From assembly GCF_001476815.1 (NCBI RefSeq), contig NZ_LDSL01000043.1:1-53793 (forward strand): a stretch of 53,793 nucleotides of DNA. Reading direction: 5' to 3'. Both the position numbers and the translations under genes were made by a program. The notes under the pieces were generated by a model. That model was not told the origin of the DNA, did not search any database, and was given only the letters and a program-made list of their open reading frames with translations. Position 1 is the first letter of the stretch, and each line of letters begins with the position of its first letter. The stretch comes from Pseudacidovorax intermedius. GTDB lineage: Bacteria > Pseudomonadota > Gammaproteobacteria > Burkholderiales > Burkholderiaceae_C. This document shows positions 33,275 through 41,156 of the stretch, in pieces.

Positions 33275-33774
33275 CCATGGCAGATCTCACGCCCGCCACC
33301 GTCACCCGCGAGCAGCTCGTCGACTTCGTCCTGCACGAGGCCCGGCTGCTGGACGAGAAGCGCTTCGACGAATGGAATGCGCTCTTCACCGACGACGCCA
33401 TCTACTGGGTGCCGCTCACGCCCGGCCAGCCCGACGGCCTGAGCCACACCTCGCACCTGTACGAGGACAAGCTGCTGCGCGACCTGCGCATCGAGCGCTT
33501 CAAGAGCCCGCGCGCCTTCTCGCAGCAGCCGCCCAGCCGCTGCCAGCATGTGCTGCAGCTGCCCGGTCTGGAGTCGCGTGACGAGGCCGCCAACCGCTTC
33601 GTGATGCGCACGCCCTTCCACTACAGCGAGGCGCAGGCGGACGAGATGCTCTTCCTCACCGGCGTGGCCTGGCACCACCTGTGCGTGGAGGGGGGCGCGC
33701 TGCGCATGACGCTCAAGCGCGTGGACCTGATCAACAGCGATGCCGCGCTGCCGGCGGTGCAGCTCTTTCTCTGA
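33271..33774 (+). CDS. iadE: IadE, Rieske oxygenase beta subunit
   Basis: A 167-residue small subunit with the NTF2-like fold of ring-hydroxylating dioxygenase beta subunits (VDFVLHEARLLDEKRFDEWNALFTDDAIYWVPL, then SPRAFSQQPPSRCQHVLQ). It has a structural role in the alpha3beta3 oxygenase. The ATG at 33271 overlaps the alpha-subunit stop (ATGA), giving coupled 1:1 synthesis; a second ATG two codons later (33277) is also possible. Confidence 0.92.
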   Translation: MTMADLTPATVTREQLVDFVLHEARLLDEKRFDEWNALFTDDAIYWVPLTPGQPDGLSHTSHLYEDKLLRDLRIERFKSPRAFSQQPPSRCQHVLQLPGLESRDEAANRFVMRTPFHYSEAQADEMLFLTGVAWHHLCVEGGALRMTLKRVDLINSDAALPAVQLFL

Positions 33775-33787
33775 AGTGAACTCCGGC

Positions 33788-35416
33788 ATGGACCACCGCA
33801 CCATCCACGACGCCTTCACGGCCAGCGCCGCGCGCACGCCGCAGGCGGACTTTCTTTTCACCGAGCCGGTGACGGCCGAGGTCTACGGCATCACGCCCGG
33901 CGCGACCGCCTGGGCCGAGGCCGCCGCCGAGGTCGAGCGCCTGCGCCTCGCCTATGCCCAGGCCGGCTGGGGCCATGGCCACCGGGTCGGGCTGCTGCTG
34001 GAGAACCGGCCCGCCTTCCTCTACCACTGGTTCGCGCTCAATGCCCTGGGCGTGAGCGTGGTGCCCATCAATGCCGAGATGCGCTCGGCCGAGCTGGCCT
34101 ACCTGATCGGCCACAGCGAGATCGGCCTGGCCGTCACGCTGCCGCAGCGCGCCGCCGACCTGCAGGCCGCCGCGGCCCAGGCCGGCCGGACGCTGCACAC
34201 CATGACGGCCGACGCCACGGACGTGCCCGCACCCACAGAGCCCGCACCCCGCGCCAACGAAGTCGTCGGCCCCGGCAGCGAATGCGCGCTGCTCTACACC
34301 TCGGGCACCACCGGCCGGCCCAAGGGCTGCATGCTGAGCAATGCCTACTTCCTGCGGGCGGGCGAGTGGTACGCGGGCCTGGACGGCGTATGCGCCTTCC
34401 GCCGCGACCAGGAGCGGCTGATGACGCCGCTGCCGCTGAACCACGTCAATGCGATGGCCTTCTCGACCATGGTGGTGTTGGTGGCCGGCGGCTGCCTGGT
34501 GCAGCTGGACCGCTTCCATCCCCGCAGCTGGCTGCAGAGTGCGCGCGACAGCGGCGCCACCATCGTCCACTACCTGGGCGTGATGCCCGCCATGCTGCTC
34601 GCCGCCGCCGAGGCACCGGCCGACCGCGACCATGCCATCCGCTGGGCCTTCGGCGCCGGCGTGGACCGCAAGAACCACGCGCCCTTCGAGGCCCGCTTCG
34701 GCTTTCCGCTGGTGGAGGCCTGGGCCATGACCGAGACTGGCGCGGCCGCTTGCATCATGGCAAACCACGAGCCGCGCCAAGTGGGCACCAGCTGCTTCGG
34801 CCGGGCCGAGGATTTCGTCGAAGTGCGCCTGGTCGACGATGAGGGCCAGGACGTGCCCGCCGGCATGCCGGGCGAACTGCTGGTGCGTTCCAGCGGCGAC
34901 GATCCGCGGCGCCATTTCTTCGGCGGCTACCTGAAGGACCCGACCGCCACCGACGAAGCCTGGCAAGGCGGCTGGTTCCACACGGGCGACATGGTGCGCC
35001 GCGACGAGGCGGGCCACCTCTACTTCGTGGACCGCAAGAAGAACGTCCTCCGCCGCAGCGGCGAGAACATCTCGGCGGTGGAGGTGGAAAGCGTGCTCAA
35101 CCAGCATCCGGCCGTGAAGGTCTCGGCCGTGGCGGCCGCGCCCGACGCGGTGCGCGGCGACGAGGTGCTGGCCTGCATCGTCATCGATCCCGATGCCGCG
35201 GCCGAGCCGGGCGAGGCGCTGGCCGCCGACATCGTGCGCCATGCGCTGGCCCAGCTGGCCTATTACAAGGCGCCGGGCCACGTGGCCTTCGTCGATGCGC
35301 TGCCGCTCACCGCCTCGCAGAAGATCCAGCGCGGCGAACTGCGGCAGATGGCGCAGGCGCTGCCCGGCAGCAAGGGCTGTTTCGACACCCGCGCCATGAA
35401 GAAGAGGCAGGACTGA
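33788..35416 (+). CDS. AMP-forming acyl/aryl-CoA ligase (first of the locus)
   Basis: A 542-residue ANL-superfamily enzyme that adenylates a carboxylate and forms its CoA thioester. The P-loop is [16 protein letters not shown], the A5 motif EAWAMTETGAA, the hinge region GWFHTGDMVRRDEAGHLYFVDRKKN, and the A10 lysine ALPLTASQKIQRGEL. The start at 33788 follows the beta subunit by 13 bp. The likely substrate is the oxygenated product of IAA (2-oxindole- or dioxindole-3-acetate). Its stop overlaps the start of the thiolase-like gene, tying CoA activation to the next step. Confidence 0.88.
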   Translation: MDHRTIHDAFTASAARTPQADFLFTEPVTAEVYGITPGATAWAEAAAEVERLRLAYAQAGWGHGHRVGLLLENRPAFLYHWFALNALGVSVVPINAEMRSAELAYLIGHSEIGLAVTLPQRAADLQAAAAQAGRTLHTMTADATDVPAPTEPAPRANEVVGPGSECALLYTSGTTGRPKGCMLSNAYFLRAGEWYAGLDGVCAFRRDQERLMTPLPLNHVNAMAFSTMVVLVAGGCLVQLDRFHPRSWLQSARDSGATIVHYLGVMPAMLLAAAEAPADRDHAIRWAFGAGVDRKNHAPFEARFGFPLVEAWAMTETGAAACIMANHEPRQVGTSCFGRAEDFVEVRLVDDEGQDVPAGMPGELLVRSSGDDPRRHFFGGYLKDPTATDEAWQGGWFHTGDMVRRDEAGHLYFVDRKKNVLRRSGENISAVEVESVLNQHPAVKVSAVAAAPDAVRGDEVLACIVIDPDAAAEPGEALAADIVRHALAQLAYYKAPGHVAFVDALPLTASQKIQRGELRQMAQALPGSKGCFDTRAMKKRQD

Positions 35417-36591
35417 TGGGCCGGCGACAACGCAGCAACTACGAGGGTGTGGCCGTGGCCGTGCCCGTCACCGTGCCCTACCAGCGCTATTCCACCGAGG
35501 GCGCGCACTGGTTCCTGGGCAAGGCGGTGCGCGCGCTGGTGGAGGCCAGCGGCATTGCCAAGGACGACATCGACGGCCTGTGTCTTTCCAGCTTCTCGCT
35601 GGCGCCCGACACGGCCGTCGGCGTGACGCAGCACCTGGGCCTGTCGCCGCGCTGGCTGGACCATGTGCCCACCGGCGGTGCATCGGGCGTGATGTGCCTG
35701 CGCCGCGCCGCGCGCGCCGTGCAGAGCGGCGACGCCGAGGTGGTGGCCTGCGTGGCGGCCGACACCAACCACGTCGACTCCTTCCGCCAGACGCTGGGCG
35801 CCTTCAGTCACTTCGCGCGCGATGCGACCTATCCCTACGGCTCGGGCGGGCCCAACTCCATCTTCGCGATGATCACGGCGCACTACATGCGCCAGTTCGG
35901 TGCCCGGCGGGAGGACTTCGGCCGCATCTGCGTGGCCCAGCGGCAGAACGCGCTGCTCAATCCCAACGCCATGTTCAAGAAGGCGCTGACGCTGGAGGAG
36001 TACATGGCAGCGCGGCCCATTTCCGACCCGCTGCACCTGTTCGACTGCGTCATGCCCTGCGCCGGCGCCGAGGCCTTTCTGGTGATGACGGCCGAGCGTG
36101 CCCGCGACCTGGGCCTGCCCTATGCCACGCTGCGCGGCGGCATCGAGCGCCACAACGCCTTCGCCGACGACCCGATCATGGTGCGGGGCGGCTGGGCCCG
36201 CGATCGCGACGACCTGTATGCGCAGGCCGGCGTGCAGCCGAAGGACATCGACTTCATCCAGACCTACGACGACTATCCCGTCATCGTGATGATGCATTTC
36301 GAGGACCTGGGCTTCTGCGAGAAGGGCGAGGGCGCCGCCTTCGTGCAGTCGCACACGCTCACGCACGACGGCAGCTTTCCCAACAACACCAGTGGCGGCC
36401 AGCTCTCGGCCGGCCAGGCGGGCGCCGCCGGCGGCTTCCTCGGCATGACCGAGACGCTGCGCCAGCTCACCGGCCAGGCCGGCCCGCGCACCGTGCCTGA
36501 TGCGCAACTGGGCCTGGTGGCCGGCTTCGGCATGGTCACCTACGACCGCTGCCTGTGCACCGGCGCCGTGATCCTCGGGAGGCAGGAATGA
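35416..36591 (+). CDS. thiolase-like protein lacking catalytic Cys and His (SCP2/Ltp-type)
   Basis: A 391-residue thiolase-fold protein of the SCP2-thiolase/Ltp branch. Where thiolases have the nucleophile in C-A-S-G this protein has G-A-S-G (Gly88). Where they have GHPxGATG it has AGQAGAAGG (Gln334). The C-terminal CxG (Cys381-T-G) is kept, as is the branch motif DDYPVIVMMHFEDLGFCEKGEGAAFV around residues 285-310. Relatives paired with DUF35 partners include steroid side-chain retro-aldolases (Ltp2) and the benzylsuccinate-pathway BbsAB. I infer retro-aldol cleavage of a tertiary 3-hydroxyacyl-CoA, here dioxindole-3-acetyl-CoA to isatin plus acetyl-CoA. Its DUF35 partner is the next gene. 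Confidence 0.87.
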   Translation: MGRRQRSNYEGVAVAVPVTVPYQRYSTEGAHWFLGKAVRALVEASGIAKDDIDGLCLSSFSLAPDTAVGVTQHLGLSPRWLDHVPTGGASGVMCLRRAARAVQSGDAEVVACVAADTNHVDSFRQTLGAFSHFARDATYPYGSGGPNSIFAMITAHYMRQFGARREDFGRICVAQRQNALLNPNAMFKKALTLEEYMAARPISDPLHLFDCVMPCAGAEAFLVMTAERARDLGLPYATLRGGIERHNAFADDPIMVRGGWARDRDDLYAQAGVQPKDIDFIQTYDDYPVIVMMHFEDLGFCEKGEGAAFVQSHTLTHDGSFPNNTSGGQLSAGQAGAAGGFLGMTETLRQLTGQAGPRTVPDAQLGLVAGFGMVTYDRCLCTGAVILGRQE

Positions 36592-36615
36592 CGTTTTTCC
36601 ATTTCAGGACCCTCG

Positions 36616-36735
36616 CTCCCTCTCCCCTCGCGGGAGAGGGCTGGGGAGAGGGGGCTGCAACGGCCGCAAGGCACGAGGGCGCCTCCGTGCCGTGCACCCC
36701 CTCTCCCCAACCCCTCTCCCACGAGGGGAGAGGGG
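36616..36735. repeat. REP/BIME-like long inverted repeat inside the operon
   Basis: Two 39-nt arms (36616-36654 and 36697-36735) are near-perfect reverse complements of each other, and each holds its own small hairpin (for example CTCTCCC-ctcgc-GGGAGAG). They are made of alternating CCCTCTCCCC and GGGGAGAGGG words, the style of REP/BIME elements widespread in proteobacteria. The 196-bp gap 36592-36787 splits an otherwise tightly packed operon between the thiolase-like and DUF35-SDR genes and holds no gene. Confidence 0.8.
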
Positions 36736-36787
36736 CTCGCGCCCGAATTCCGGGCGGGACGTTCAACTTCCACCTCGGGGCCGCACG

Positions 36788-38041
36788 ATGACCATGCCGC
36801 TCATGCGCCCCAAGCGCAAGAACCCCGTCCTGCGCACCCGCCAGATGAACCTGCCGCCCTGGGCGCGCGGGCGCGAGGCGCTGGGCATCACCGCCGCCGC
36901 AGCCGAAGGCCGCTTCGAGCTGCAGGTGTGCGAGGAATGCGGCACCGTGCAGTACCCGCCGCGCGGCGCCTGCAAGCAATGCCTGTCCACCGACCTGCGC
37001 TGGCGACTCCAGACCGGCGAGGGCGAACTGCTCAGCGCCACCACGCTGCACCACAGCAACGACCTGTTCTTCCGCGAGCGCCTGCCGTGGCGGCTGGGCA
37101 TGGTCAAGCTGGACAGCGGCCCCTCCCTCATGGTCCACCTGCATGGCGAGGTGGGCGAGGCACCGCAGCGCGTGCGCGTGGGTGCCCGGCTCGACCGCGC
37201 CGGACAGGCGGTACTGATCGGATTCCCTTTCGAAGGAAGCACACACATGGCCGACGACCCGATGCTGCGCGAGATGACCAGCGATCCCAAGTTCCGCAAG
37301 GTGCTGGTGACGGACGGCAAGACGCCCACCGGCCAGGCCCTGGTGCGCGCCCTGGTCAAGGCCGGCGCCGACATCGTCTGGGTGGGCCATGCCGAGCCGT
37401 GGAAGCAGCTCGGCGGCCTGGAGGACATCCGCGCGCTGCCGCAGGTGACGCTGGTGCCGCTGGACCTGACCAACGGCCGCGCCGTCACCGAGCTGGCCGG
37501 CGAGATCGGCGGCAAGGTGGACATCGTCATCAACAACGCCGAGGTGCACCGCACCTTCGGCATCGGCGCGCGGCGCGGCACCGACGTGGCGAAGCTGGAG
37601 ATGGACATCAACTACTTCGGCCTGCTGCGCCTGGCGCAGGAATTCGGCCCGGCGCTCAAGGGCCGTTCGGCCGATGGCGCGACCGGGGCCACGGCCTGGG
37701 TCAACCTGCTGTCGATCTACGCGCTGTCCAATTTTCCGCCGCACGGCACCTTCAGCGCCAGCAAGGCCGCGGCCCATTCGCTGGCGCAGTGCCTGCGCGC
37801 CGAGATGCGGCCGGCCGGCATCCGCGTCATCAACGTCTTCCCCGGCCCCATCGACGACGAATGGAACCAGCACATGCCGCCGCCGAAGCTCGGCCCCGAC
37901 GCGCTGGCCAGTGCCATCGTGAAGGCGCTGCGCGACGGCGTGGAGGACGTCTACCCCGGCGACGTGGCGCAGGAATGGCTGCAGCGGTGGCGCGACAACC
38001 CCAAGGTGCTCGAACGCGAGCTGGCAACGAATGGCGGCTGA
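36788..38041 (+). CDS. DUF35 (Zn-ribbon/OB) - SDR fusion protein
   Basis: A 417-residue two-domain protein. Residues about 15-150 are a DUF35/ChsH2-type domain: Zn-ribbon Cys48, Cys51, Cys62 and Cys65, followed by an OB-fold (ELLSATTLHHSNDLFF...RLGMVKLDSG). Residues about 170-410 are a short-chain dehydrogenase fold, but degenerate: the Gly-rich motif reads TDGKTPTG, NNAG reads NNAE (249-252), and the catalytic Tyr of YxxxK is Phe322 (TFSASK, Lys326 kept). DUF35 proteins are obligate partners of Ltp/Bbs-type thiolases; benzylsuccinate BbsCD also uses one inactive SDR subunit. The SDR half is therefore probably structural or a regulatory partner for a true SDR in the locus. Confidence 0.87.
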   Translation: MTMPLMRPKRKNPVLRTRQMNLPPWARGREALGITAAAAEGRFELQVCEECGTVQYPPRGACKQCLSTDLRWRLQTGEGELLSATTLHHSNDLFFRERLPWRLGMVKLDSGPSLMVHLHGEVGEAPQRVRVGARLDRAGQAVLIGFPFEGSTHMADDPMLREMTSDPKFRKVLVTDGKTPTGQALVRALVKAGADIVWVGHAEPWKQLGGLEDIRALPQVTLVPLDLTNGRAVTELAGEIGGKVDIVINNAEVHRTFGIGARRGTDVAKLEMDINYFGLLRLAQEFGPALKGRSADGATGATAWVNLLSIYALSNFPPHGTFSASKAAAHSLAQCLRAEMRPAGIRVINVFPGPIDDEWNQHMPPPKLGPDALASAIVKALRDGVEDVYPGDVAQEWLQRWRDNPKVLERELATNGG

Positions 38042-38063
38042 GGCCACCGGCAAGGAGACACCG

Positions 38064-38885
38064 ATGAGCAATGCAACCCTGACCCCCACTGCCGCGCCCA
38101 CCGGCCTCGACGCTCTGGCCGGCCTGGTCGGCGCGCTGGCCACCGGCCGCATTCGCGTGGTCGACCTGACGCAGACGCTGACGCCCGACTTCCCGCAGAT
38201 CGCGCTGCCGCCCGAGATGGGCCAGTGCTGGCCGTTCCGCATCGAAGAGGTCTCACGCTACGACGAGCGCGGCCCGGGCTGGTACTGGAACAACTTCTCC
38301 TGCGGCGAGCACACGGGCACGCACTTCGATGCGCCGATCCACTGGATCTCGGGCCGCGACCTGCCCAACAACGCGGTGGACACCATCCCCGTGCAGAACT
38401 TCGTGGCGCCGGCCTGCGTGATCGACTGCTCGCCCCAGGTCAAGGACGATCCGGACTACCTGCTCACGCTGGACGACATCGCCGAATGGGAGGCCGCGCA
38501 TGGCCGCATCCCCAAGGGCGCGTGGGTGCTGATGCGCACCGACTGGTCCAAGCGCACCGACCCGGCCGAATACCAGAACTTCGACGAGACCGGCCAGCAC
38601 ACGCCGGGCCCGAGCACGGCCGCAGTGCGCTTCCTGGTGGAAGAGCGCGACGTGCTGGGCTTCGGCTCCGAAGCCATCGGCACCGACGCCGGCCAGGGCT
38701 ACCACCTGCGCCCGCCGTATCCCTGCCACTACTACATGCACGGGGCCGGCCGCTACGGCCTGCAGTGCCTGTGCAACCTGGACCTGCTGCCGCCGGCCGG
38801 CGCGGTGCTGATCTGCCCGCCGCTGAAGATCGAGAAGGGCAGCGGCAGCCCGCTGCGCGTGCTGGCGCTGGTGGGGTCGGCATGA
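38064..38885 (+). CDS. cyclase-family metal hydrolase, isatin-hydrolase-like
   Basis: A 273-residue member of the cyclase/kynurenine-formamidase-like family. The metal-binding signature HxGTHxDxPxH is complete: His83, His87, Asp89 and His93 (HTGTHFDAPIHW). Isatin hydrolase, which opens isatin to isatinate in IAA breakdown, belongs to this family, as do kynurenine formamidases. In the proposed pathway it would open isatin released by the thiolase-like/DUF35 complex. The ATG at 38064 has AAGGAG upstream (38052-38057). Its stop overlaps the next start (ATGA). Confidence 0.86.
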   Translation: MSNATLTPTAAPTGLDALAGLVGALATGRIRVVDLTQTLTPDFPQIALPPEMGQCWPFRIEEVSRYDERGPGWYWNNFSCGEHTGTHFDAPIHWISGRDLPNNAVDTIPVQNFVAPACVIDCSPQVKDDPDYLLTLDDIAEWEAAHGRIPKGAWVLMRTDWSKRTDPAEYQNFDETGQHTPGPSTAAVRFLVEERDVLGFGSEAIGTDAGQGYHLRPPYPCHYYMHGAGRYGLQCLCNLDLLPPAGAVLICPPLKIEKGSGSPLRVLALVGSA

Positions 38886-39619
38886 GCACGACGCAGGACC
38901 GCGGCGTCGCCGTCGTCACCGGCGGCAGCGCCGGCATCGGCAAGGCCATCTGCCAGGACCTGCTGGAGGGCGGCTGGGAGGTGGTGAGCCTCGCGCGACG
39001 GCCCGCGGACATCGCGCATGCGCGCCTGCACAGCATGGAGGTGGACCTGAGCGACCGCGCCGCCACGACCCAGGCCGTGGCCGAAGTCGCGTCGCGCTGG
39101 CAGGTGACCACCGTGGTCCACAACGCCGGCGTGATCCGCGCCGCCTTGCTGCCGCAGGTGCAGCTGACGGATTTGGACGCGCTGGTGGACTTGCACCTGG
39201 GCTGCGCCGTGCAGCTGGTGCAGGCCGCACTGCCGGCCATGCGCGCCGCGGGTTACGGCCGCGTGGTGCTGCTGTCGTCGCGCGCGGCCCTGGGCCTGGC
39301 CACGCGCACCAGCTATTCGGCCACCAAGGCCGGCATGCTGGGCATGGCGCGCACCTGGGCGCTGGAACTGGGCGGCGAGGGCATCACCGTCAACGTGGTG
39401 GCGCCCGGGCCGATCCGCACCGACATGTTCTACGACGTGGTCGATGCCGGCAGCGAGAAGGAAAGGGCACTTGCCGCCAGCGTGCCCGTCAGGCGCCTGG
39501 GCGAAGCCGCCGATGTGGCACGGGCCGTGCGTTTCTTCGTGGAGCCGGCCAACAGCTTCGTGACGGGCCAGGTGCTCTACGTGTGCGGAGGCACCAGCGT
39601 GGGGAGCCTGACGCTGTAG
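38882..39619 (+). CDS. short-chain dehydrogenase/reductase
   Basis: A 245-residue classical SDR with an intact cofactor motif (VTGGSAGIGKAI), NAG, catalytic Ser (LLSSRAAL) and YSATK. NAD(P)-dependent oxidation or reduction of a hydroxyl/keto group is expected. It may work with the inactive SDR half of the DUF35 fusion two genes upstream. It is the last gene of the first transcription unit of the locus; a 207-bp gap follows. Confidence 0.88.
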   Translation: MSTTQDRGVAVVTGGSAGIGKAICQDLLEGGWEVVSLARRPADIAHARLHSMEVDLSDRAATTQAVAEVASRWQVTTVVHNAGVIRAALLPQVQLTDLDALVDLHLGCAVQLVQAALPAMRAAGYGRVVLLSSRAALGLATRTSYSATKAGMLGMARTWALELGGEGITVNVVAPGPIRTDMFYDVVDAGSEKERALAASVPVRRLGEAADVARAVRFFVEPANSFVTGQVLYVCGGTSVGSLTL

Positions 39620-39705
39620 CACGTGCATCGGCGCACCATGCGGTTGCATGGTCGCCGGCATGTGGTCAGTCCCCTTGCAACGCCTGGATGTGCTCGCTAG
39701 GATTG

Positions 39706-39717
39706 TTTAAGACTAAA
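39706..39717. promoter_or_regulatory. MarR operator candidate upstream of the transporter half
   Basis: TTTAAGACTAAA, a partial palindrome (TTTA...TAAA), shares 9 of 12 positions with TTCAGGTCTAAA at 27081; consensus TTYARGWCTAAA. It lies in the 207-bp gap (39620-39826) within an AT-rich stretch containing AATAAT (39716-39721, five of six to the -10 consensus), although no convincing -35 was found at 17 bp. Confidence 0.55.
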
Positions 39718-39826
39718 TAATTGATAAGTCATGTGCCAGTGCGGCAGCCGCAGGAGTGTGGAAGAGGCGGCCCGTCGACACCGGCGTTGTTCCACCGTGT
39801 TGCCACCGAATCAGATGGAGTTCGCG

Positions 39827-41002
39827 ATGAAGATGATGACGTCCCTACGTCCCCTGCGCAGCCTGGCTGCCCTGGCCTGTGCCACGCTGCTGGGCGCCGC
39901 GGCGCCCGCTGCACTGGCCGCCGACTACAAGGTCGGCTTCATCACCTCGCTGTCGGGCCCCGTCTCGTCGCTGGGCATTCCCTACCAGAAGGGCATGGCC
40001 GCGGCGCAGGCCTTCAAGGCCGACATCGACGGCAAGAAGGTGCAGGTCATCCAGCTCGACGATGCCTCGGACCCGAGCACCGCCGCACGCAACGCGCGCA
40101 AGCTGATCGACGAGGACAAGGTCGACGTCATCATCGGCACGGCCGGCTCGCCGGGCGCGCTGGCCATCGCAGCCGTGGCGCGCGAGACCAAGACGCCGCT
40201 GATCTCCATCGCCAACGCCAACCTGGCGGGCGAGGAGGGCGCCTGGATGGTCACGCTGCCCCAGCCCGCGCCGCTGATGGTCAGTGCGGTGGTCGAGCGC
40301 ATGAAGAAGTCGGGCGTCAAGACGGTGGGCTACATCGGCTTCTCCGACGCCTGGGGCGACCTGGTGTACGACGCGCTGCAGAAGAGCGCCGAGCCGGCCG
40401 GCATCAAGGTGGTCTCCAACGAGCGCTATGCGCGCGCCGATTCGTCGGTGACGGGCCAGGTGCTCAAGATCGTCGCGCTGCGGCCCGACGCGGTGCTCAC
40501 CGGCACCTCGGGCACGCCGGGTGCGCTGCCCTACCTGGCGCTGGCCGAGCGTGGCTACAAGGGCCAGATCTACGGCATGCATGCGCTGATCAACCCCGAC
40601 TTCGTGCGCGTGGGCGGCGCCTCGGTCGAAGGCCTGCTGGCGCCCACCGGGCCGGTGATCGTGGCCGAGCAGCTGCCGGCCGACAACCCGATCCGCAAGG
40701 TGTCGATGGACTTCCGCAGCGCCTACCAGAAGGCCAACGGCGCCATGCCCACCGACGCCTTCTCGGCCTACAGCTTCGATGCCTGGCTGATCTTCCTGGA
40801 TGCCGCCAAGCGCGCCTCGGCCAAGGCCGAACCGGGCACGCCGCAGTTCCGCGTGGCGCTGCGCGATGCCATCACCAGCACGAAGGAGCTGGTCGGCACG
40901 CACAGCGTCTACAACTTCACGCCCAACGACCGCTACGGCTCGGACGAGCGCTCGCGCGTGGTGGTGCGGCTCGAAAAGGGCCAATGGAAGCTGGTGCCCT
41001 GA
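39827..41002 (+). CDS. branched-chain-type (LivK) ABC substrate-binding protein 1
   Basis: A 391-residue periplasmic binding protein of the Leu/Ile/Val-type (Peripla_BP_6). The signal peptide ends AALA-ADYKVG; the mature start KVGFITSLSGPVSSLGIPYQKGM and the VIGTAGSPGALAIAAVARE core are typical. GATGGAG precedes the ATG at 39827. Variovorax iad loci carry several such proteins (IadK series); IadK2 is reported to bind IAA specifically. This is the first of three paralogues, all ending in a conserved GQWKL[VA]P-type tail. Which one binds IAA cannot be read from sequence alone. Confidence 0.9.
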   Translation: MKMMTSLRPLRSLAALACATLLGAAAPAALAADYKVGFITSLSGPVSSLGIPYQKGMAAAQAFKADIDGKKVQVIQLDDASDPSTAARNARKLIDEDKVDVIIGTAGSPGALAIAAVARETKTPLISIANANLAGEEGAWMVTLPQPAPLMVSAVVERMKKSGVKTVGYIGFSDAWGDLVYDALQKSAEPAGIKVVSNERYARADSSVTGQVLKIVALRPDAVLTGTSGTPGALPYLALAERGYKGQIYGMHALINPDFVRVGGASVEGLLAPTGPVIVAEQLPADNPIRKVSMDFRSAYQKANGAMPTDAFSAYSFDAWLIFLDAAKRASAKAEPGTPQFRVALRDAITSTKELVGTHSVYNFTPNDRYGSDERSRVVVRLEKGQWKLVP

Positions 41003-41085
41003 GCGCCCGAGCGCGTTGCCGACGCCTTCCCTGAACATCGGTTCGCCGGCGCCCACGGCCCGGCCCTGAACCTCGCATTCACGCA

Positions 41086-41104
41086 GCGGCCGCCGGCCGG
41101 CCGC
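41086..41104 (+). promoter_or_regulatory. GC-rich hairpin between binding-protein genes 1 and 2
   Basis: GCGGCCG-ccggc-CGGCCGC forms a 7-bp perfect stem 53 bp upstream of the second SBP gene. The 154-bp gap is otherwise empty. Such stems commonly stabilise the upstream SBP message so that the binding protein is made in excess; no U-tract follows. Confidence 0.35.
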
Positions 41105-41156
41105 TTCCTTCCGCCGCTTCGCCTTCCCTCAGTTCGCTTTCACGGAGTCCTTTGCC

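Noticed and set aside
36616-36735. CRISPR-like reading of the repeated CCCTCTCCCC/GGGGAGAGGG words
   Set aside because: There are only two arms in inverse orientation with one spacer-like centre; this is a REP/BIME-type structure.
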